NCBI GenBank assembly: GCA_029931995.1
Contig: JAOZQX010000073.1
Span: 1-6,708, forward strand
From: Bacteroidales bacterium
Lineage (GTDB): Bacteria > Bacteroidota > Bacteroidia > Bacteroidales > GCA-2711565
DNA length: 6,708 nt
Direction of reading: 5' to 3'
Of this stretch, positions 1 to 6,708 are shown one piece after another. Position 1 is the stretch's first letter; each line of letters starts with the position of its first letter. A program made the translations under genes and the position numbers. A model generated the notes under the pieces. That model worked only from the letters and a program-made list of their open reading frames with translations, did no database searches and was not told where the DNA came from.

Positions 1-1
1 T

Positions 2-1882
2 TCAGAAACGAATGATAAGGATATTTCTAATTTACCAAAGCAATTGAGCTTACCATTTAATTATATTGCCAAAACAAAACCCAATAAAACTGTAAAGATT
101 TATGATGAAAATATCAATTTAATTGAAAGTTTTCAGGCTGATGAAGAAGGAATTGTAGCATTGAAAGGTAATGCCAATTATTTCCTAAATAAATTTCTGG
201 TCACAGAAGCTGAAGGTCAATTCCCATCACCTGCATTTTTTAAAGAAATAAAACCTAATAATAAAGGGAAACTATCATACCGTACATTGCGATTATCAAC
301 TCAACAAATAAAAGCCAAAAGGGGATTGGTTCATAATATTTCAACGGATACTTATTATACGAAAAGAGAAATTGCTTTTACAAAAGAAAAAAAGATCGCG
401 CTACTTTTCGTTTACGAAGCAGAAAATCAAAAAACCACAATTTCGAAGTTGAATTTAGACAATTATCCCAATTCAACATCAAGTGAAATTATTTTGGATG
501 AAATAGGCAGGCCTATAATAAATCTAAAAAAACGTTTGGGTGGTTCATCAAATTATGAATATCAAAGTTTAATTGTATCAAAAAATGGAAATCTTCAGGT
601 TGATGATGAAACTTTTGTTTATCCTGCATACCGTTTCAAAGATAATTTTGTAAAAAGCACTCGTTGGATTCTCTCAACATTTAAAGATATTGCATTAACT
701 GAAGGCAACCACGTGTTTAAAATTTCATGTAATGGTGGCTGGACAGAGCCAAATCCGGCAGCTGAGGTACATAGAAAACTTGCCGGCGAAATTGGTGAGT
801 TAGTAGCAGAAATTAATAAAGCATTTCAGGAAAACAGAGATATTGGCAACTCAAAATCATTGCTGTTAAATGAAAAAAGAGAACAAAAGAAAAATTTGCC
901 TCCTGCTCCACCTATTAAGAAATCTGGATCTTTAAGTTCTACAGAATCTTTCAATGTATTTCTTTCTCCATTTGCGGATCAATTATGGAAAATGACCAGT
1001 TCACTCGATATTAAGAATGGGAATGTTGACTCAATTGCATATAATGTAAAATGTGTAGAGACTAACCCTGCGGTAAAAACTTGGAATGAACGTAGGAGTC
1101 AGATTACGTCAAATAGATCTCTTGATTCAAAAGCAAGACAAGAAGCAATGGAAAATTTAGGATCAATGCCAACGCCTTCTTGTTTAAAATTCGACAGTAC
1201 GGCATTTTACTATACTAAAAGATACAGACCAAGTGGCTATGATCCTGAGTCCAATCTTGCAAAAAAGAATATGGAAATAACCGATTGCATTTTTGAAGTG
1301 GATGGCATTGCTTTCGAATATTCATATAAAGATTTGTATGGATGCAAGGGAATTAACTATGCGGATTGGGATAGTGAAGCAGACAGGAAAAAAGCAATGG
1401 AAGCTTGTGTGCGTAATGCTCCAGTTATGATGGGATTTTCGGGAGAAATGGAGAGTGGTTATGATGGTTGGGGGAAAAACATAGATCTTTTCGAACCAAA
1501 AAAATGGGATCTCATAAATAACGAACCTATTAATTCGTGGGAAGGCCCTTATCCTGAATTACGCTATGGTTTTAGAGAATTACTTGGTCAGTATGAGAAC
1601 ATGAAGGAAGCAAGAAAACACTGTAGTAATCCAAGATACAACAACAAAACTAAAAAGGTCGAATGCTTTGAAGAAAAAGTAATAACAATTTGTTTCGATA
1701 ATTATCAGTTTTCTGTAGATGAAAATGGCAGGGTAACAACCAATTATGATGCTTTGTATTGTGGAGAAATGGATCCCGAAGAAAGCAATATTAAAGGTGA
1801 AGAAATTGTAGTTGAAGTAAGTGCTGAAGGTTTCATCAGTACGAGTCGGGCTCTTCAGAAAAGAGATATGGAAATCTCTGAG
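2..1882 (+). other. Unassigned N-proximal region of the giant protein, cysteine-containing
   Basis: Residues 1-627 match no family I can name. Residues 30-56 (TVKIYDEN...ADEEGIVALKG) look like a short beta-sandwich module in which a Dxx(G) turn follows a variable strand, as in carboxypeptidase-regulatory-like repeats; this is weak. Residues 255-299 are charged and probably helical, followed by a proline-rich linker (LPPAPPIKK) at about 299-307. Ten cysteines lie at 243, 351, 394, 429, 448, 469, 541, 555, 564 and 587, mostly after the linker, which fits disulfides in an exported protein. Residues 567-627 resemble the end of another beta module (VVEVSAEGFIST) leading into the next domain. Function unknown. 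Confidence 0.5.
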
Positions 1883-4800
1883 GTGGAGTTTAGTGGGCAT
1901 GTTTTGGATAAACAAGGAAACCCCATTAAAGATGCGAAAGTTTCACTTAGAGGCTACAATAAGGAAACAACAACTAATACTTTAGGACAATTCAGCTTAT
2001 TTGCAAAAACCAAAGGAGAAGAGACTTATACAGAATCAATGGATATTAAATTACAAAAAATTGGCATCGAGATCTCGCATGAAGAACTAGGCGTTTATGA
2101 AGACGAGCCTTTTGGATTAGTATCCGATGGTTTTACAACCCTCAAGCTAAAAGTAAAAGCCAAAGGAATAAGGCCTCAGACAGTATCAGTTAAACAACCT
2201 GAATTTGGAAGTTTTGTAGAACAATCAATGCTTAAAATCCCACTAGTACTAAATGGAGATGGTGAAGGAGAAATGGAATACGTTCCTCCTGCTTACTTCA
2301 AACAGGATCAACTCACAAAACACTTAAAAATTGATGTAGCTGATGCTAATATGTATGGCTTATCCAAACAAATATGGGTTGCCGAAGTTCCCATCGAAAT
2401 AACCTACGAAGATGATGAAGGAAATCCGGGAACATTTATATTAAATTTATACGTAACCCGGCCACCAATATTACTCATACATGGTTTTACTGGTGATGAA
2501 ACAACCTGGGCAACTCTAGCAAATTATTTACGAGTTCGAAAATATGAACCTGTTGTACGTGAATATTATCAAGGTCCGGCTGATGAATCAACCATTCAAC
2601 GGCAATCTCAAAAACTCGGGTTTTATATTGAAAAACTAAGAGAATGTTTTAAGGATAATAATTTTCTTCATACGCGAGTAGATATTGTTGCTCACAGTAT
2701 GGGTGGGTTAATGAGTCGTCATTACATCAGTAATATGTCAAAATATGGTAAAAGGGTTGGCATATACATTCCATATGATGTAAAGCTTTCACGTGAGCAA
2801 CTTGCTGCTGCACTGGCTCAAAAGCCTGTTAAATTTATTGATGTTAGAAAATTAATTATGGTTGGGACTCCCAACCATGGTGCTTCTCCAATTGATGAAA
2901 TCTTTGGTGTTGTGGGTGCTCTTGGCAGCGATTATCATCAATTGGCCAATGGCCAGCTCAGATCCGACAGTGAATTTTTTAAAACATTAAATGCGGGCGA
3001 AAGCGAAGGCAGGCATCTTGATCCAAATGTTCAATATGCATTATTGTACGGTATTAGGAAACGTTCAGAATTTTATCCTCCGGATCGATTGTTTTACCCT
3101 TGGCAAACATCACAAAAGAATTTTGCAGATGATGACGGCGTTGTTAAAGTTTCTTCAGCCATTTTAAATGGAATTTTGAACATCCCATTTCCAAAAGATT
3201 GGTTTGCCATAAACGGATTCATCCATTCTCCTGCGATGGCAGGACCATTTATGTTTACGGGACAGGATGCCATCACTGAATCAACTACAATCTTTGATGA
3301 AGTAGTGTTTCAATTGCAACGAGATATTGAGAGGACTCCATTAAAAAACTCTTATGCAAAAATTGTGAATGCGAATGGAGAAGCTTTTATGAAATATTTT
3401 GCGAACGAAGATTGGAAATCATTAAATACACCAATCAATAGAGGTTCAGCAATAAAATTAAGAGATCACTGGTGTAAAATTAAAACACTTGAAGGAAATG
3501 CCAGTCTTGGATTTTTCCTTGACGGACATAACTGGGGTGTATTGTATGTAGAGGCTAACTCAATTGTTCATTATGAATATGCTTCTCCCGAGTTTGTTAA
3601 AGTATATTTAGAAAAAGGTAAAGCCCGTTTTAGGTCGCGCAAGAAAAATGGCGGTGGATTTGAAGTAGTATTGGGTGATCGCGGTGAAAAATGGTATGAA
3701 TTTAATCCGAAAGCAAAAGTTAGAGATTTAAATACTGACTTTATTATTGAAGAAGGAAACAAAACAAATGTATACTCAATAAATGGTAAAGTAGCCATTG
3801 GGGTCACAGATACAAGGAACAAAAATATTATTGCCAAAGAGATCAAGAAGAATGAAGGAGTAAGTGTAAATAAATTTGGTGCTATAAGCAGCACTCCCCT
3901 GCCCGATTCGGGCTGGTGGTCGGATATCGATACCACCTATCTCCCTGATGAAGTAATTCAAGAAGTTGAACAAACACCTATTCAGGAGCTTGGGCAAACA
4001 CTTATACGCGAAGATTTTACTACTGGTTATAAGAATTGGGACGCTGGCCAAATTAGTGCTGAATGGATGGATGGTAAGATGTACTGGAACGTTGGCGAAA
4101 GCAATCCTCTCACTCTAAACATTCCAATTCCGTTACAAAATGTTATTATCGAATTTGATGGATGGACTGATAAAAATGGAATTGGTCTTGAATGGTTTAA
4201 TGCTGATATCCATGGTTATAATGTTGGTATAGGATCCTATTTTAACACCAAATCAGCCATTGGACTCAAAGATCATGATCGCTACGATTTTAAGTGGTTT
4301 CCAGGAGCACATTTAAGCTTAGGCTCATGGCATCATTACAAATTTGTACTCAGCCAAGATAAACTACAAGCATACCTAGATGACAAACTCATCGGTGAGA
4401 AAACAATTTATCAAAGTTTAGACGGTGAAGGTAAATTAATTTTCTCTAGCTATCGTTCACGTGTCGGGATCGATAATCTTCTTGTTTATCAAGGAAATTC
4501 AACGGTTCTTTCAACTCAAGAAATAGTCAAACAAAACCTATTGGTGAATGGAAGTTTTGAGGAAGGACCCCAATTAAATTCATACCTAACCATGCGAGCA
4601 GGTGTTACAATTCCCGGTTGGAAAGTTACTCAGGAAAGTGTTGATCTGACAGGTACTTATTTCAAGGCATCAGATGGTGAACGAAGCATCGACTTAGTGG
4701 GAACACCAGGACTCGGTGCCATTGAACAAAGTTTTCAAACCATTTCAGGAAAAAGCTATCAACTTACTTTTGATTTGGCTGGAAACCCTGTGGGTAACCC

Positions 4801-6708
4801 ACCTGTCAAAAAAATGATGGTAAGTGCCGCCGGAAAAAGCATTGAGTTTGAATTTGACGTTACTGGCAAAGGCGCTCAAGAAATGGAATGGGAAGAAAAA
4901 ACATGGACATTTACCGCCATCGATAAAGAAACCACACTAAACTTCACAGCTCTTATGGGGGCTATTTCAAGCAATTATGGCGCTGCCATCGATAATGTTA
5001 AAGTAGTTGAATTTACAGGAGAATTGTCTTCTGACCAAAGTGATAGTGTAGAAGTAATTATACCACTTCAAAACATAGGCGATGTTGAGGTTGTGGCAAA
5101 TGATAAGTATTTACCTATTTCCGGTTTTACGCATTTACAAGTTAATGCCAAAAACGATTTAGGAAGTGCACTCGAAAGTCCGTATGAAGTAAATATAAGT
5201 TTGGAAAACCCTGAACTTCTTTCCTTTATCGATATTACAAACCCAACAGGATTTATTGATAATACCGGAAACTACAAATACGATATCACCATAAGCGAAC
5301 CAAATCCTGAAGACTTTAATTCGCTGGATGAAATTCCTTTACAAGCAACTTTCAATGTTGAAATTCTTCACCCTCGAACGCATGAAGTTAAGTTTAAAAA
5401 AGTCCTCACACTGCCCATTGGAATGACACTATTATACGGTCAAACAATTGGGCCGGATTATAAGCCAAGGCAACAAGCTATGCCTCCCGAATTTTATGGT
5501 ACGAGTTATCAAATTGCCAACGAAGCTGATGCAAATGGAAATTTCTTTATCCTCTTTAATACAACACTATATGAAAAGGATATTGAAAAATTTAAAAAAC
5601 ATGCTGAAAGAACCCAGCAAATTTTCAGCATGGATCAGTTTGACTTTTCAATCCAATGGTCAGAGGCTTGCTCATTACCCTTAAAATATGCCCTTTCGGA
5701 TAGTATAAAATTGCAATTGGAATCTGCCCGGAAAGTGAAAATTGGGAAAAATGGACTAATCGATTTATTAAGCCCTGATGAGCACGAGCAACGCATCAAA
5801 TCATTGGTAACTCGTTTCATAGAGAAAATGCCCTTGAAAACTGAAAACAAATCATTTGTTTTGACGAAGTTAAATCGTCTGTTTTTTAGATATGGTTCTT
5901 CATCTATGGACACCCCTGTCTTTACCGATAAACTAACCTTTAGCAATGTCATTGATGCTCCATCAACACGTGAGAAATACTGGAGCAGTCAATTTGTTCG
6001 TGGAGAAGACGATCCTTCATTCGGACTAATGATGCACGTGATGGGGCATTTTCTGCATCACGCCATCTGTTTGCCCGATCATCGCTATTATAATTTCATA
6101 TCTGACAAATGTCGTGGTAGTGAAAAACTGTGGACGCATCAGATAGATATGCTAAAATATATGTTTGACAAATCGGAATATATTTCGTTTAGTGAGGCAG
6201 GTGCTGATTTCTTTAACTACCTGATGTTTAGATTTATTGAGAATACCGACAAAGACTTCACAACTAAGTCCATTTATTATCATCCGGGATATTTGAAGCA
6301 ATTTGCAAATTTACAAAAAGCCATGGATACTAAACAAAAGTTTCCTACCCATTCTGTTTCAGGACCGCAAACCGCTTTTCTGGTTAATTATTATGGTAAT
6401 GCTTGTGAGAGCGATCCGGTCAACGTTTATGCCGACTTTCTGTTTAATCAAATGCAGTTTTCAGTTTATACCGATGGTGGCGACCCAGCCTCAACCATCA
6501 ATGAATGGCTGACAGCTAAACAGCTTTCGTTTAAAACTGAGTACATTATAGGAAACACAAGTCCAATCGCACTTTCATACCAGTGTGGGCTGATAAACAA
6601 CGCTGAGAGGATAGCACTTATTCCAGAATCTGATTATGCCAATGCATCGGTAGAGATTGATGGAAATATCGTTTCAGATTTCAGCCAGATTCCTGTAGCA
6701 ATTCTGAC
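2..6708 (+). CDS. Giant multidomain secreted/surface protein with lipase-like and peptidase-like domains, partial at both ends
   Basis: Frame 2 is open across the whole window (2,235 whole codons, two bases left over), with no start or stop that can be defended, so both ends lie outside. Domain order: unassigned Cys-containing region (1-627), carboxypeptidase-regulatory-like domain (628-672), alpha/beta-hydrolase (820-1112), FecR-like domain (1118-1270), LamG-like domain (1334-1498), choice-of-anchor C/DUF642 domain (1512-1670), beta-rich stretch (1671-1969), and a degenerate HExxH metallopeptidase-like domain (1970-2175). No hydrophobic run long enough for a membrane helix stands out. The domain set is typical of exported proteins, so I infer an extracellular or surface location. 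The hydrolase carries all expected catalytic motifs and is probably an active esterase or lipase; the peptidase-like part lacks its general base. Codon use looks uniform throughout. I do not recognise a named gene. That this is one coding sequence is near certain; the function of the whole is not known. Confidence 0.95.
1883..2017 (+). other. Carboxypeptidase-regulatory-like (transthyretin-fold) domain
   Basis: Residues 628-672 show the family pattern: a first strand with xGHVLDKQGNPIKDAKVSL, then a Gly-containing variable loop, then TTTNTLGQFSLFA, corresponding to the usual G-x-V-x-D-x-x-G-x-P-(I/L)-x-x-A-x-V ... T-(N/D)-xx-G-x-F/Y signature. Such modules are non-catalytic, very common in Bacteroidota exported proteins, and act as spacers or binding modules. 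Residues 673-819 after it continue as beta-strand-rich sequence up to the hydrolase and probably form one or two further Ig-like modules (e.g. VPIEITYEDDEGNPG near 798-812). Confidence 0.8.
2459..3337 (+). other. Alpha/beta-hydrolase domain, lipase / PGAP1-like
   Basis: Residues 820-1112. The domain opens with RPPILLIHGFTGDETTW, where HGF (827-829) is the oxyanion-hole strand-loop of lipases. The nucleophile elbow is AHSMGG with Ser899; Ala replaces the first Gly of GxSxG, as in Bacillus lipase A. TPNHG (956-960) is the usual strand-6 motif of this group. DDDGVVKVSSA supplies the acid, best Asp1045 (alternatively Asp1044), and GFIHSP gives the catalytic His1075. The full Ser-Asp-His set in the right order and spacing supports an active serine esterase or lipase. 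An insert of about 45 residues between the nucleophile and TPNHG (about 905-950) may form a lid. The substrate (lipid, acyl ester or other) cannot be told. A peptidase or thioesterase of the same fold is a less likely alternative. Confidence 0.9.
3353..3811 (+). other. FecR-like beta domain
   Basis: Residues 1118-1270. The order of elements matches the FecR family: an opening strand (YAKIVNANGEAF), a W..L..P..RGSAIKL block where the family has an 'l..G..l..gd.I.T' block, then VKVYLEKGKARFRSR (family 'l..G.vrv'), and finally AKVRDLNTDFIIEEG...TNVYSINGKVAIGV, corresponding to 'a.vrGT.F.v....t.V.v..G.V.v'. The hallmark Gly-Thr is Asn-Thr here. In classical FecR this fold is the periplasmic part of an anti-sigma regulator. 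Here it sits inside an exported multidomain protein with no membrane helix nearby, so a structural or ligand-binding role is more likely. Recognition is by eye; moderate confidence. Confidence 0.6.
3956..4003 (+). repeat. Imperfect 24-bp tandem duplication encoding an 8-residue linker repeat
   Basis: Two adjacent 24-base units (3956-3979 and 3980-4003) match at 18 of 24 positions and encode IQEVEQTP and IQELGQTL. They lie in the linker between the FecR-like and LamG-like domains, after a Trp/Asp-rich segment (SGWWSDIDTT). The duplication probably lengthened a flexible hinge. It is only two copies, so chance similarity in a low-complexity linker is possible. Confidence 0.5.
4001..4495 (+). other. 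Concanavalin A-like (LamG / DUF1080-type) domain
   Basis: Residues 1334-1498. It begins with IREDFTTGYKNWD, continues with a strand reading EWMDGKMYWNVGES, and closes with the typical late strands WHHYKFVLSQDKLQAYLDD (here 'W..y.f......l..yldg') and YRSRVGIDNLLVYQG, where such domains end with 'v.iDNi.v'. This jelly-roll fold commonly binds glycans or extracellular matrix. No glycoside hydrolase catalytic pair is evident, so a binding role is inferred. Whether it is closer to LamG or to the 3-keto-disaccharide hydrolase (DUF1080) family cannot be settled by eye. Confidence 0.7.
4535..5011 (+). other. Choice-of-anchor C / DUF642-type domain
   Basis: Residues 1512-1670. Family landmarks appear in order: NLLVNGSFEEGP, a short loop to IPGWKV, SVDLTGTYFKASDGERSIDL, a Gly-rich GTPGLGAIEQSFQT segment, YQLTFDLAGNP, a KKMMVSAAGK strand, FDVTGK, WTFTA, and the closing strand YGAAIDNVKVVE. 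This matches the choice-of-anchor C family, named because members end in different surface-sorting signals. Related DUF642 domains are galactose-binding-like and associate with polysaccharides. Here it sits in the middle of a longer chain rather than next to a C-terminal anchor, at least as far as the window shows. Confidence 0.88.
5012..5908 (+). other. Unassigned beta-rich stretch between anchor-C and peptidase-like domains
   Basis: Residues 1671-1969. The first part (about 1680-1800) alternates hydrophobic strands with Asn/Asp/Gly turns (PLQNIGDVEVV, PYEVNISLENPELL, GNYKYDITISEPNP) and looks like one or two Ig-like modules. The part around 1806-1850 (MTLLYGQTIGPDYKPR ... EADANGNFFILF) faintly resembles a degenerate carboxypeptidase-regulatory-like module, with ADANGNF as the turn before the last strand. 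Residues about 1855-1960 are mostly helical and charged, and lead into the peptidase-like domain as a probable prodomain or N-terminal subdomain. I cannot assign a family. Confidence 0.45.
5909..6526 (+). other. Zinc-metallopeptidase-like domain with a degenerate HExxH (HVMGH)
   Basis: Residues 1970-2175. DPSFGLMMHVMGHFLHH has the flanks and helix pattern of an HExxH zinc helix, with His2012 and His2016 as would-be ligands, but the catalytic Glu is Val2013. Forty-nine residues after His2016, ISFSEAGADFFNYL matches the 'F.EG.A.FF' segment that supplies the third ligand in many gluzincin-type peptidases, here Glu2065. Downstream, VSGPQTAFLVNYYG and VYADFL fit the usual following helices. Zinc ligands thus look kept while the general base is lost, giving a predicted inactive, possibly still metal-binding, peptidase fold. 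Extra histidines (2019, 2020, 2027) sit next to the motif. The codon is GTG, one base from GAG (Glu), so a sequencing or assembly error must be considered. Confidence 0.65.
6527..6708 (+). other. Start of a further C-terminal region, cut by the window edge
   Basis: Residues 2176-2235 follow the peptidase-like domain with strand-rich sequence (FKTEYIIGNTSPIALSYQCG, then NNAERIALIPESDYANASVEIDG). This looks like the first strands of another beta module. The frame is still open at the last base, so the true C-terminus and any sorting signal lie downstream. Confidence 0.45.

Noticed and set aside
1580..1915. Minus-strand open frame of 111 codons
   Set aside because: It lies wholly within the plus-strand coding frame. 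Its Phe/Ile/Ser-rich translation is what the complement of Lys/Glu-rich codons gives, and no domain is recognisable.
2440..2480. Possible gene boundary just before the lipase domain, with the hydrolase as a separate gene
   Set aside because: There is no stop codon, no ribosome binding site and no start at the domain edge; the frame runs through without a break.
3094..3276. Minus-strand open frame of 60 codons
   Set aside because: It is antisense to the catalytic Asp/His region of the hydrolase, which has strong family motifs on the plus strand.
3571..4051. Two overlapping minus-strand open frames (3571-3936 and 3776-4051) with hydrophobic, membrane-like translations
   Set aside because: They are antisense to the FecR-like domain and linker and overlap each other in different frames. 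The hydrophobicity comes from complementing Lys/Asn/Glu codons.
5448..5952. Short open frames on the plus (5448-5684) and minus (5635-5952) strands
   Set aside because: Both are out-of-frame shadows of the main frame, with no recognisable domain and no independent start context.
6303..6512. Plus-strand open frame of 69 codons in another frame
   Set aside because: It overlaps the peptidase-like domain, whose own frame carries motifs on both sides; the composition looks random.
1..6708. Reading the window as several genes, or as a gene broken by frameshift
   Set aside because: The same frame is open from the first to the last base and domain motifs fall in it throughout, so no frameshift or break is needed.

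Overview
The window is one uninterrupted plus-strand reading frame. Frame 2 (codons starting at base 2) has no stop codon from base 2 to base 6708. The 2,235 whole codons therefore come from the interior of a single very large protein whose start and stop both lie outside the window. No intergenic DNA, promoter, ribosome binding site, terminator, RNA gene, mobile element or CRISPR array is visible. Residue numbers below count from the codon at bases 2-4.

The sequence is AT-rich, with A/T-favouring third positions and Lys/Asn/Ile/Glu-rich composition. The domains are typical of secreted surface proteins. This suggests a member of the Bacteroidota, but no marker gene is present and the assignment is an inference.

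Layout: (1) residues 1-627, a long region I cannot assign, with ten scattered cysteines, a charged helical stretch and a short proline-rich linker. (2) Residues 628-672, a carboxypeptidase-regulatory-like beta domain. (3) Residues 820-1112, an alpha/beta-hydrolase of the lipase/PGAP1-like type, with HGF, AHSMGG, TPNHG, DDDGVV and a late His. (4) Residues 1118-1270, a FecR-like beta domain. (5) Residues 1319-1334, a linker with an 8-residue imperfect tandem repeat. (6) Residues 1334-1498, a concanavalin A/LamG-like domain. (7) Residues 1512-1670, a choice-of-anchor C / DUF642-type domain. (8) Residues 1671-1969, an unassigned Ig-like or beta-rich stretch. (9) Residues 1970-2175, a zinc-metallopeptidase-like domain in which the expected HExxH reads HVMGH.

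The likely overall picture is an exported, multi-domain surface or secreted protein. A plausible active lipase/esterase is joined to several carbohydrate- or protein-binding beta domains and to a peptidase fold that looks catalytically dead. Substrate, export route and anchoring cannot be read from the window because both termini are missing.
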